Shown here: positions 57,301 to 64,000 of the stretch, one piece after another
How positions within the stretch are numbered: position 1 is the first letter of the stretch
Layout of the letters: each line of letters opens with the position of its first letter
NCBI GenBank assembly: GCA_963931865.1
Contig: OZ007507.1
Coordinates: 13,120,932 to 13,184,931, forward strand
Direction: 5' to 3'
From: Axinella damicornis
Taxonomy: Eukaryota; Porifera; Demospongiae; Axinellida; Axinellidae
DNA: 64,000 nt
Translations under genes and position numbers: made by a program
The notes under the pieces: model-generated
The model's database searches: none
What the model was told of the DNA's origin: nothing
The model's input: only the letters and a program-made list of their open reading frames with translations

Positions 57301-60300
57301 TTGCAATTTGTACTATGTATTCCTAAAATACAAAGCAGTGAATAGCATATTCCAGTACAGATGTACTGAATTACTGTGCCAGGCTAGTGTTCTGGAGAAT
57401 CAACAGAGCAAACTACAAAGACCTGTACTTTACACTGCAGGTCTGATTCCAGGGAGGGTGAAGCTACAAGCATCATCGAATGGGCATGAACCCTCCTTAA
57501 CACTTCACTGGGAAATGCCAAGTAATATCTCAACCGTTCAGCAGATCACTGCACATGAAATTCAGTTCAGACCGCATTACAGTCCACAGAATAGTTCATG
57601 GCATCAGTCACCACCACAATATCAGCAGCCGCCATTGTATCAAACGCAGCCACAGTATCAGAAGCTGCCACCAGTTGACAGTCTCTGCCGAGACATTACA
57701 CTTGGAAGGAAAGATGGACTTCAGCCACTGAGATATTATGACTTAGAAGTGAGGGCAATCAGCATGGATGGTGCAGGACCTTGGACTGCCATCATAGCGT
57801 ATTTCCGTAAGCTTTGTATCATGCTCATAGCAAGCCTTATTCCCACCCTGCTGCAAGTTAGTATGTACATATGCAATTAGTCTCGGTCTTAAGCCCCGTT
57901 TTTACACCAGGCGTTTAAACTGGTTCAGGATCCGGTAAACCGGATCCGTGTTAACGCTCTAATCCGGATTGGAAACCGGTTCATGTAACCCACATCAGGA
58001 TGTGGGTTGAACTCAGATTGGATCCGGATTAGTTTCTAAGGAGGTGCGTGTTAACAGCTAGAGCGGTTTCCAAGTGGATTATCTGTTGCGCATTGAAGCT
58101 GTCGGTATTCATGGCAAGTGTATAGTCCAGCCCCACAGCCACTGAAGCACAAGTTGTGAGAGAAGATTCATGAGCTAATCTGGCTCTCAAAAGTTGCATG
58201 TGTGGACATCCGGATTCTAATCCATGCAATTTAAAGTAGGTAGTGTAAATGGGGCTTTAGACCCAAACCAACCCCAGTGTGTTTCAGTATCAGCTGATTT
58301 ATTGCAGCATATTGCCTGATGAAGACTGCCAAAGAGTAGCTAGTCGAAACATCAGGCTTTCAAATCAACATTGGTTGGAAGTGCAGTACAAGTCAACGCT
58401 ATTATTTATTACATAACTGAGTCATTTGTCCTTATGCCAGGACTGACCTCAACAAAGGAAGCCTGATTCTGCATGCTCACGAGCAAGATCTGTGATAGGT
58501 GGCCAATTTCAGCTCAAGCATGCATGTGCCTGCTGCTAAAAGAAGGAACATAAAATGTTACAAGATGTATAGGGATAACAGAACACATAATTATGGGGAT
58601 AGCTATGCAAACACATTGTGAGGATGAAGCTCCTAGCATCAAGCATGCAGTGTACCTGAAATGTATATCTTGTACCTACAGCAATGATCCCAGACCCAAT
58701 TCAAAACCTGAGACTCACTATAGACCGAGATACGCCCTCCCTGACACTGAATTGGGAACCACCAGGCAATATTGATTTCCGTAACTCTGATGAGCTCACA
58801 CACTACGACATTTTCTTCAAGCCAGAGGGACAGCAAGCTTGCACTCAGATGACTGTTCCTAGATTATCAACTACTCTCACACTCACTAGGAAGTCAGGGC
58901 TGGTACTGGATCCTGTAAGCCAGTTTTCTGTGAGGGCCCAAAACCGTGACCAACAAGCAGGAGAGTGGACATCAGTGAAGCAGTTGATCGGTACAGCTGA
59001 CACATACTTAATTATACAGACAATTTTCTAAGAGTATTATAAGTGATATTATGAGTCAGAAAATTTAGCAATATGCACCAGTTTGGTGTGTGCCATTTGC
59101 ACAGATAAAGAACACTAATCATACTGTTGATGTACAGCATGAGCTTTATCAGGTGACCAAATCAGCACCAAATCAATTTCACAGGCTATAGAACTGCACA
59201 GAACCAACAGTGGATTCCCAGGACTTATGTATACAGAAGTTGTTACCTTCCTGGTTCATTTATTTACGTATAGGTGTTAAGTGATACACTGTTCACTTCT
59301 GTGATCTTTCTGCTTTTCTTGTACAACTGCATGTGATTCAGGTTAATTGTGATCACTGGTGCTTCAGTACTGATAGGGCTGTAAGACAAAATCCTGTGTG
59401 GTGATGGCTATGTTGCTGTAATTATACTCTCCAAATTCATGCACATAATAACAATTTAGCACTTGCTTGAGAAATGGCAACCCTGCTCCAAAGTTGCGGT
59501 GGTTGCACAAGTATATAGAGCACTGCTCCACTACAACAATGACAATTTTAGCTCTTGCAATACAGCATGGAGTTCTCAGTGCCGGCTTCCTGGCTGCACC
59601 AAACGAAGGCAAGAGAGACCAGACAAAACTGTCAATGACTTTTGCTGCAAGGAACATGCCAGGCTGTTTGGTGAGATGCTAGTATTGATACTTGGGGTTG
59701 AACAGTGACAGCAGTGTGTCGGCTACAGAGTATAGCTTTGAGGTCTATTGTTATGTTACACAGCTGGCCTCTACTGCCTGTATGGCACCTACCCTGGTTG
59801 TCAGCAGAAAAAGCCCACTCCAGTGAGAGCAGAAGCAACTGCGAACTTCTGTGAGCAGCACCTGCAACAAGCCGTGGAAGAAGGTGATGCACAATTTGTA
59901 GCTTCAATCCTATACCTACATCAACAGGCCAGATATCATACCATGTCAGTCCCAGCATAGCTATAGGAATCATTATTAGTATTTCATCAATAACCGGACA
60001 CTGCAGCACGTTGGTCTTCATGTACCCTTGCTCTAATCTGGCAAGCCTATACAATCTGCCTGCCAATTATTCTTCGTTGGAAGTTCACTTAGGCCCTGTC
60101 TGCTCAGCTACTGCTGGTCTCACGCCCTTTTGACACTACCTTGCATCCTCATGAAGCTGCAGCTTCTTTCTTGAACTCAATCCAACATTCTCCATTGCAT
60201 GTAAAATGTCCACACTCCTTTATCCTTATTCTAGTACATACACAAGACCCTGCAGGTTTCTGTTCCATTTCTCTTCTGGAGGTTTAGATTAAAATTCTAA

Positions 60301-61116
60301 ATTGAACGTGTTTGGATGAATGGTTTATGGATGTAGCCACACACATGCATACAGTGCACGTAGATGCAGCACACACACGGCTGGCAATGATATGCGGCTC
60401 ACTTCAATTATTGTTTGCCCAAATCACATAGTCATTAAAACTTGTTTCACCCCTTCCACCGTCTGCTTTTCTTTCCAGAGTATGCAGGTGTTGTGGAGCT
60501 TGAATCCAGCTGTCAAGAATACAAGAATCTTTGCAAGAAATTCCGCAAAGATTGGGCTAGCACCAAAGGTATATGTCCTCCCGTCATTACAATTTTCAAG
60601 ATTATCAATCCCACGGTGTCAGAGCGGTTTGAAAGATATCGTGCCAAATTTGCTTTGTATCAAGGCACCGAGCTGCGCTATCATGGTACAACACTGTGTT
60701 GTGACCTCGCAGACTATGCAGAGCTTTGCGATGACCCGATCTGTGGAGCTTGTGGAATTACCAGAAAAGGATTTGATCCCCAAAGGATCAACAGTGCTGC
60801 ATGGCAGAGGTTCGGCCAGGGCTTCTACTTTGCACCAAACTCCTCCAAGTCGTACGACTATGCAGTTGGCAATAGAATTGGCGCGAAGATCAAACACAAG
60901 AACACTCATTACAATGCAGTTTTACTGTGTGACATTGCCCCTGGAAGAAAGTATGACATTCGATACCGTAGCGAATACCTGCCCAGACCCCCATCCGGCT
61001 ATGACTCATTCCATGGGAAAAGCAAGGGCGTTATGGGAAAGGGAGAACTGAACTATGATGAACTTGTAGTCTTCGACTACAATGCTGTCCGCCCACACTA
61101 CATTATATTTTGCTGA
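36237..61116 (+). CDS. Giant FN3-repeat / ADP-ribosyltransferase (PARP-type) protein
   Basis: 21 exons can be joined: one leader, 17 FN3, two Cys/His modules and one PARP exon, each listed separately. Every intron is phase 1, all FN3 and Cys/His exons are multiples of three, and the total of 6387 bases gives 2128 codons plus stop. FN3 domains share PSVxLxWDPP, TSxVLTRESGLxPL and FEVRAxSxDxxGEW. The C-terminal domain has the PARP H-Y-E residues (about H1985, Y2044, E2111 in this model). No signal peptide or membrane helix is seen, so an intracellular protein is inferred. Likely role: FN3 array for binding or spacing, ADP-ribosylation at the end. The gene symbol is unknown. The weakest point is exon 1, joined only by phase and splice quality. 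Confidence 0.85.
37314..37697. mobile_element. 384-bp TAGTC/GACTA element, perfect 9-bp duplication
   Basis: TAGTCTCGGAACCAGACCCTT and its complement; flanked by CGTCTGACC at 37305-37313 and 37698-37706. A variant of the TAGCC family. Confidence 0.88.
38098..38415. repeat. Dispersed repeat, copy 2
   Basis: Relative of 22345-22640. Its left part is an inverted repeat between ACCAGTTTGCAGTGCA (38101) and TGCACTGCAAACTGGT (38238). Confidence 0.7.
38432..38833. mobile_element. CAGGGGYG-family element (5-bp duplication TGCAG)
   Basis: Left end CAGGGGCGGTGGCAC, right end GTGCCGCCGCCCCTG; flanked by TGCAG at 38427-38431 and 38834-38838. Confidence 0.87.
38963..39262 (+). CDS. FN3-1 exon
   Basis: 100 codons, phase 1-1. 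Starts GEVQNLTATL, strand-B tryptophan in LHWDAP, ends TYNFEVRARIED...QYIG. The most acidic of the FN3 domains. Confidence 0.88.
39368..39583. mobile_element. GGGCGGGCACC-family foldback, copy 1
   Basis: Ends CAGTACTGGGCGGGCACC and GGTGCCCGTCCAGTGCTG are inverted. A relative sits in the next intron at 40020-40274. Confidence 0.65.
39651..39953 (+). CDS. FN3-2 exon
   Basis: 101 codons. ALSPGPVQNLAAAV, LSWDPQ, DASTASIVI, YDFEVRARN, ending KKYVG|gtaagt. Confidence 0.9.
40020..40274. mobile_element. GGGCGGGCACC-family foldback, copy 2
   Basis: GGGACTGGACGGGCACCGAC to GGTACCCATCCTGTCC, with the shared words AAAGTTGCTCC and GAGTCTGTGGTGGGA found in copy 1. Confidence 0.6.
40648..41027. mobile_element. 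380-bp TAGCC/GGCT-family element
   Basis: TAGCCTAGTTCCCAGGC and GCCTGGGAACGAGGCT are inverted ends. The flanks are only loosely similar. Confidence 0.65.
41028..42351. other. Remainder of intron 3 before FN3-3
   Basis: Frames here (for example 41629-41919) lack any domain or exon-like boundary. A fragment related to the CCGTTCCG element (CATTCCGTTCCGTTCCATTC) lies at 42263-42282. Confidence 0.45.
42352..42651 (+). CDS. FN3-3 exon
   Basis: 100 codons. ALNPDTVQNLAATV, LTWDPP, DGSTTSVVLTRNSGL, ending STYIG. Confidence 0.9.
42978..42994 (+). promoter_or_regulatory. DR1 + E-box composite (left arm)
   Basis: AGGTCAAAGGTCACGTG: a perfect AGGTCA direct repeat with one-base spacing overlapping CACGTG. 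Confidence 0.4.
43276..43292 (-). promoter_or_regulatory. DR1 + E-box composite (right arm)
   Basis: Exact inverted copy of the left-arm composite. Confidence 0.4.
43498..43767. mobile_element. TACCGTAGTCAC-family element, copy 2 (inverted relative to copy 1)
   Basis: Contains GTAGTCACGCGTTATTAGGC, CACTTATAGG, ATATTCACTGTTAGG and ends in ACTACGGTA; matches the complement of 31148-31389 with a deletion/insertion. Confidence 0.65.
44030..44105. mobile_element. 76-bp TAGCC/GGCTA-family element
   Basis: TAGCCTCGTTCCCAGGCCTC and its complement GAGGCCTGGGAACGAAGCTA around a short loop. Confidence 0.75.
44213..44512 (+). CDS. FN3-4 exon
   Basis: 100 codons, GLVPG subtype (acceptor TGTATAG). LNWDRPSN, VAYDVHFK, FTRELGLVPL, ending SSLFG. 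Resembles FN3-10, -13 and -16. Confidence 0.9.
45104..45502 (+). CDS. FN3-5 exon (expanded)
   Basis: 133 codons, about 33 more than usual. ALVPDLVQSL, LTWDPP, YEVRFKPEE, then an extra Ser/Asp-rich stretch (GPSAMLKLNPESDSLAQDNP) before FTKQSGLIPL, ending SAYIG. Confidence 0.88.
45814..45900. mobile_element. 87-bp TAGCC/GGCTA-family element
   Basis: TAGCCTCATTCCCAGGTTCC and GAGCCTGGAATGAGGCTA inverted. Confidence 0.75.
45996..46571. mobile_element. 576-bp element with CAAGGGTGCATCGAGCCGCC ends (7-bp duplication)
   Basis: Inverted ends contain the sub-palindrome GCCGCCGAAGGCGGC; flanked by CTATCAT at 45989-45995 and 46572-46578. A short frame inside (MSATDVGTETPSKRS...) has no recognised domain. 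Confidence 0.8.
47576..47592 (+). promoter_or_regulatory. DR1 + E-box composite (left arm)
   Basis: AGGTCAAAGGTCACGTG, the same composite as in the 42782-43431 element although the ends of the two elements differ. Confidence 0.4.
47737..47753 (-). promoter_or_regulatory. DR1 + E-box composite (right arm)
   Basis: Inverted partner of 47576-47592. Confidence 0.4.
48099..48215 (+). repeat. Dispersed ~115-bp repeat, copy 1
   Basis: Contains TAACCACTGTCTCCTATAAT, ACCAGTATAGTGACAATGAG and TTGTATCGTTTATGAGCTAA; inverted relative to 61205-61320. Confidence 0.75.
48271..48576 (+). CDS. FN3-6 exon
   Basis: 102 codons. ALDPDPVINLSVDV, LTWDPPINASN, DGSTTYVVLTRELGLKPL, ending SAYFG. Confidence 0.9.
48893..49540. 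mobile_element. 648-bp foldback element, perfect 10-bp duplication
   Basis: Ends GGCCGTCTGTATT-GGTGGACTGG inverted, with GGACTGG/CTCGGGACTGG repeats; flanked by AATGAACGCC at 48883-48892 and 49541-49550. Confidence 0.9.
49709..50071 (+). CDS. FN3-7 exon (expanded)
   Basis: 121 codons. ALVPDPVENLTPI, LSWNPPANS, then extra residues around APINPSVIESYKIEDDSS; the segment VTREST-IILTRESG looks like an internal duplication of the LTRESG strand. Ends STYVG. Confidence 0.88.
50297..50596 (+). CDS. FN3-8 exon
   Basis: 100 codons. ALVPGPVQNLKRVI, LSWDPPLNF, TSYLLTRDLGL, FAVRAENAE, ending TAYVG|gtaagt. Confidence 0.9.
50840..51142 (+). CDS. FN3-9 exon
   Basis: 101 codons. ALHPDPVRNLSVTV, LSWNPPANI, LTRESGLDPL, FQVCAQSG, ending SAFYG. 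Confidence 0.9.
51305..51613 (+). CDS. FN3-10 exon (first of duplicated block)
   Basis: 103 codons, GLVPG subtype. LNWDKPSN, VTAYDVRFRPSE, KAPATSILLTRKSGL, ending SEYTG. Closest relative is FN3-13. Confidence 0.9.
51978..52280 (+). CDS. FN3-11 exon
   Basis: 101 codons. ALTPTPVQNL, LKWDPPANA, RFWHKEKGCCNEKIV, SGDDVSPE, ending STFAG. Closest relative is FN3-14. Confidence 0.9.
52281..52859. other. Intron between FN3-11 and FN3-12
   Basis: No repeat or exon recognised. Confidence 0.5.
52860..53174 (+). CDS. FN3-12 exon
   Basis: 105 codons. ALIPDPVGNL, LTWTPPENT, SDVSRYHIRFKP, FDRNSGLIPH, FEVRAQCGDALGEW. Donor ATCA|gtgagt, so the usual terminal glycine codon is replaced. Closest relative is FN3-15. 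Confidence 0.88.
53175..54033. other. Intron between FN3-12 and FN3-13
   Basis: No repeat family or exon recognised. Confidence 0.5.
54034..54342 (+). CDS. FN3-13 exon (copy of FN3-10)
   Basis: 103 codons. LVPGQVENLRSTLD, LNWNKPNN, VTAYDVRFPLSE, KAPATSILLTRESGL, ending LKYIG. Confidence 0.9.
54953..55255 (+). CDS. FN3-14 exon (copy of FN3-11)
   Basis: 101 codons. ALTPEPVRNL, LYWDPPANA, CFWDKEKGCYREKIV, SGDDVSQE, ending SAFVG. Confidence 0.9.
55391..55702 (+). CDS. FN3-15 exon (copy of FN3-12)
   Basis: 104 codons. ALVPDPVQNL, VTWDPPLNV, SDVSRYHIRFKQ, VLNRESGIMP, FEVRAQSGDSLGKW, ending SGYVG|gtgagt. Confidence 0.9.
55703..57440. other. Intron between FN3-15 and FN3-16, with an unexplained open stretch
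   Basis: The frame at 55965-56270 is open on both strands but matches nothing recognised. The words TTTCCCACTATACA (56353) and TTTTCCACTATACA (54920) echo each other, suggesting part of this intron was copied from the intron before FN3-14. Confidence 0.4.
57441..57806 (+). CDS. FN3-16 exon (Pro/Gln-rich insertion)
   Basis: 122 codons, GLIPG subtype. LHWEMPSN and HEIQFRP are followed by ~25 residues rich in Pro, Gln and Tyr (SPPQYQQPPLYQTQPQYQ), then LGRKDGLQPLRYYDLEVRA and an atypical end IAYFR. Confidence 0.88.
57892..58256. mobile_element. 365-bp PIF/Harbinger-type MITE
   Basis: Inverted ends AGCCCCGTTTTTACAC and AGCCCCATTTACAC flanked by TTA at 57889-57891 and 58257-58259, the 3-bp duplication typical of PIF/Harbinger. 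Interior has GGATCCGG/CCGGATCC palindromes. Confidence 0.75.
58682..58990 (+). CDS. FN3-17 exon (last FN3)
   Basis: 103 codons. AMIPDPIQNLRLTI, LNWEPPGN, LTRKSGLVLDP, FSVRAQNRD, ending KQLIG. Followed by the Cys/His exons. Confidence 0.9.
59521..59670 (+). CDS. Cys/His module 1 exon
   Basis: 50 codons, phase 1-1, using acceptor TATATAGAG. Reads SSCNTAWSSQCRLPGCTKRR...NDFCCKEHARLFG: a C..C-x3-PGC..FCCxxH pattern that looks zinc-binding. A competing acceptor 26 bases downstream (AATTTTAG) would give a different, cysteine-poor frame; the cysteine frame is preferred because it parallels the next exon. Confidence 0.65.
59764..59883 (+). CDS. Cys/His module 2 exon
   Basis: 40 codons, phase 1-1. 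LYCLYGTYPGCQQKK...ANFCEQHLQQAVEE repeats the PGC..FCxxH layout of module 1, so the pair probably arose by duplication. Confidence 0.72.
60479..61116 (+). CDS. PARP-type ADP-ribosyltransferase exon
   Basis: Final exon, 212 codons and stop. NAD-binding His in LRYHGTTLCC, then GQGFYFAPNSSKSYDYA with the Tyr, and NYDELVVFDYNAVRPHYIIF with the Glu: an H-Y-E triad. The H-to-E distance (126 residues) equals that of human PARP1, but the H-to-Y part is longer and includes a cysteine insert, LCDDPICGACGI. That insert recalls PARP-like proteins of fungi and invertebrates (from memory). H-Y-E fits either mono- or poly-ADP-ribosylation. Confidence 0.92.
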
Positions 61117-61799
61117 TCGTACAATAACTACATGTGCTTGCTGCTAGAATAGCTTGACTTGTCATGTCTTTCTTGGTTGCTTGGATATAATCCCTTTAGA
61201 GTATTGCTCCTTTGTATGATTAGCTCATAAACGATACAATAGTTGCCAGACGGTGAATGTGCTCATTGTCACTATACCAGTATAATCATGTTATATGTAA
61301 TATAGGAGACAGTGGTTATAGTGCAGCGGCATATCAAACCTATCGTGCATTTTTTGATAAAAGCACCAAAATTGGTACACACATAGATTAATATACTGTG
61401 ATCATTTTCAGATATTGAGGCATGTGAAATTGTGCCTGCGTCAGCCGTGGTGGGCGGTTTCCAAAATGGCCGCCATGCAACATTACCAAATTTGGCAATG
61501 TTGTCTTAATTGACTCTTAGCGGCAATCCTTCTAGCCCTTCTACACTTCAAACACAAATTTAACGCCTGGCTGAGAGAGGACTCATGTAGTGGACAGTAG
61601 CGGCTGTATGAAAGAAAGAGGGAACAGCTAGGTGGGTGGGTGATCGAATAACCCATACTTTACTTACTACTGCTACAGCTTGCAGCTGTCTCCACAGCTG
61701 GTGTTGCTAATGTTGTGAATAATCAGCCACCCGGATTCACCATTGTCTGGCATCCCATAATCAGTTGCCTGTCATTCTCTGTTCTTTTGCAATTGGCCA
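61117..61799. other. 3' flank of the FN3-PARP gene
   Basis: No AATAAA in the first ~150 bases. Contains the dispersed repeat 61205-61320; no gene recognised. Confidence 0.5.
61205..61320 (-). repeat. Dispersed ~115-bp repeat, copy 2
   Basis: Inverted relative to 48099-48215: TTAGCTCATAAACGATACAA, GTGCTCATTGTCACTATACC and ATAGGAGACAGTGGTTAT. Confidence 0.75.
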
Positions 61800-61803
61800 T
61801 TAA

Positions 61804-61943
61804 CTCTTTACCAACCATAAGAAACAGCTTAAGGAAGCAAAATCCTGTATTAAAGTATAACGCCTAGTATTAATTTCCCCATATAAATTCTTATGGCTTA
61901 TGGGAGCTCATGACGGCTTTTGCAGTCATTGGTTGGTAAAGAG
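61804..61943. mobile_element. 140-bp TTAA-flanked MITE
   Basis: Inverted ends CTCTTTACCAACCA flanked by TTAA at 61800-61803 and 61944-61947. Confidence 0.8.
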
Positions 61944-61947
61944 TTAA

Positions 61948-63353
61948 ATAATTGGTACCAGCTAGCTACCACTGTTCATTGGAGGGGAGTCAGGTCACCG
62001 ATGCAGTGTAGCAGTGGCAGTGAGAGCTTTCCAATCACATGACTCACTTGCTGCTGATCACATGACAGCTTCACTCCCCAACTATGGATATCAGGTGCAC
62101 ATCTGCATATCCATACGTAGTCCTTGGGAGATTGGGTGGAAAGGTGGTCGATCCTTCCACCATTGTCCACTGGAAGATCGATGTATACTTTCCCCAATAG
62201 GACACTCTATCGTGGGTGTGGCTCCCCTCCCCTTTCCTATGAGTATGATGCATAATCTTTTGTGATACTAGTATATATACTACAACACGTGCACGAAAGT
62301 CAGTGACGAGAAAGATAAGTACATGCAGTGGCTAGCCAGCATGTACCTGCAGACAACGTTACCATCACGATATGAAACTAACCATTGCATGTCTAGGCAT
62401 TCAAGTATGGATTTTATACGCTTCTACCCAACAAATTAATGCGGAATGTATGCATGGGATGCCTTTGCCACAGTGGTTACTGCCCTGATTCTAAAACTGC
62501 GATCTCCATAATTATAGGCTGATTCCCAGTCCCAATGGCCTGGAGGGAGGGGTTGTCAAATGCTCTGCCTTGTCTATATATCCTATGTCGGAAATATGTA
62601 ATGGCCCTTGCAATTGCTTTGTATCCCTTACTGCTCAGTAGGCCATAAATGCTACCACTGAACATAACTCATTGATCCCCTGTATGCCCAATGCACTCAT
62701 TGCCAGCATGAAACTGTTCTGTTGACACAAATAAACAATGCAATCATGTAGCCAAATATCATGTTGCTGACCTGTTGGCACAAATATCTCCAAGTCAGAA
62801 AAAGTCCACAGTTGCAAGCCACTGTATGTATATGAAACCCCTGACTTTGGAGACTACAAACCTCAGATCTAGGGTAGTATAATATTATATAGTTGGCTTT
62901 CGGAAGGGGGGGGGGGGGGGGGGGGGGGGGGTCAGCATAGTTTGTCCAAAGCTTATTTTCTTATACACTCCATTTTCCACCACTGTGAGCTTAGGCATTC
63001 ATGTGTACTGCATCGGTTGTTGTAGGCCCTTAGCATTTTGTGCATGATGATTAGCTGCCAAGTGTGTCTTGATTTTTGTTATCTGCAAGCTAAGGCATTG
63101 TTAGCTACAAAGATGTGGTGGGTGTTTGGGAGATATAATATATGTTTGACGAAAAAGAGAGGCAACTGCAAGGCTACGACATTCCAACTGCCTGACATAA
63201 TAAGACAGAATGAACGGCAAATAAGTAAAATGCACTATGCTGTGGCTCAGCTAGTGTTGGTGGTAGCACTGGTTGTTTCAGTGGTAATAATATCCATAAG
63301 TATACCCTTACACTGCCTATAGCTTCAGACGCTATATACTAAAAGTAATCAAA
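61948..63353. other. Intergenic, no gene recognised
   Basis: Holds a 26-base G tract (62906-62931). A frame at 63038-63322 has one possible membrane segment but no other gene-like feature. Confidence 0.45.
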
Positions 63354-63790
63354 AATGTAACAGGATGTAGGGATACCAGAACGGCAAAAAGTAAGGAAAC
63401 AAGGTAGGGATGATCACACAAAACAGTGAAGTACAGTCAAACCTCAGATAGTGGACCCTCCGAGATAGGGACACAATATAATAAACCTCTCTACAAAGGA
63501 CACTTTTCAAGGTCCCAAATAATTGGTTTGCCTATGGTTCTAATACATTTTGAACCTCCGAGTTGAGGACAACCTCTCTACAAAGGACAAAAGACTTGAA
63601 TTTATATTGTTCCCAAAGTGTCCTTTGTTCGGAGGTTTGACTGTATACGATCCCCCTACAGAGATCTTTTTCCATATACGTGTATAATGAAGAAAGATAT
63701 TATAAGGGGGATTGTATACTTCACTGTTTTGTGTGATCATCCCTACCTTGTTTCCTTACTTTTTGCCCCCTACATCCTGTTACATTTTCA
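63354..63790. mobile_element. Foldback repeat with a pogo-like MITE nested in it
   Basis: GTAACAGGATGTAGGG...AGTAAGGAAACAAGGTAGG at 63357-63410 and its complement at 63735-63786 form an inverted pair. Confidence 0.75.
63434..63643. mobile_element. 210-bp pogo/Tigger-type MITE (TA duplication)
   Basis: Ends CAGTCAAACCTC and GAGGTTTGACTG, flanked by TA on both sides. Interior has AACCTCTCTACAAAGGACA twice. Confidence 0.85.
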
Positions 63791-64000
63791 TTTTATTACT
63801 TTTATGTCATTCTTTTTTAGCAGCAGGCACATGTTTGAGCTGAAATTTGCCAACACAGAGGTTGTGAAAAAGCAATGGGTCGTTGCACTGCTCGGTTGAA
63901 AATGCTGCTGTTTCGTGCGAAAACCATCATGAGAGATTGAGGCAACATTGAGCTAAGTTGTCTGAAGAAGAAGAAGAAAGAAAAACAATTTGCCCGTTTT

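Overview
The window is animal nuclear DNA: spliced genes with GT/AG introns, AATAAA signals, metazoan domain sets and a dense load of short DNA transposons. The gene style and the TAGCCTCGTTCCCAG-type repeats suggest a sponge (probably a demosponge). That assignment is inference; no rRNA or mitochondrial marker is present.

Region 1 (1-7.5 kb): a tandem array of three ~1.7 kb units on the minus strand. Each unit carries an intronless gene for a small secreted protein of unknown function. Copy B is full length, copy A has an in-frame 26-codon deletion, and copy C is a truncated, frameshifted pseudogene. Two transposons sit in the last spacer: a 1.63 kb foldback element and a 1.32 kb LTR retrotransposon with gag only. 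Their pre-insertion sites survive in the first unit.

Region 2 (7.5-19.3 kb): gene-poor. It holds an orphan promoter-like cluster (E2F/NRF1/ETS-like sites), a decayed SH3 fragment, and a 5.1 kb foldback element (14190-19282) with minisatellite arms, a 9-bp target duplication and a second 1.5 kb element nested near its right end.

Region 3 (19.5-28.2 kb, plus strand): exons of an RRM RNA-binding protein, then a TatD-family metal-dependent nuclease. They may be two genes or one fused gene. The DNA between and within them is filled with small elements, including a piggyBac-type remnant with TTAA ends.

Region 4 (28.8-35.5 kb, plus): a three-exon, ~601-aa amino-acid/auxin-permease family transporter resembling TMEM104.

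Region 5 (36.2-61.1 kb, plus): the highlight. A 24.9 kb gene of 21 exons can be read through. A short leaderless first exon is followed by 17 fibronectin type III domains, one per exon, then two small Cys/His modules and a C-terminal PARP-type ADP-ribosyltransferase domain with an H-Y-E triad. Every intron is phase 1 and the exon lengths sum to an open frame of 2128 codons plus stop. Exons for FN3-10/11/12 were duplicated as a block to give FN3-13/14/15. The predicted protein has no signal peptide, so it looks like a long, probably intracellular, adhesive or recognition arm attached to an ADP-ribosylating enzyme.

Region 6 (61.1-64 kb): no gene recognised, only small transposons. Several foldback families carry perfect DR1 nuclear-receptor sites next to a CACGTG E-box, and eight G/C homopolymers of 17-47 bp are scattered through the window.
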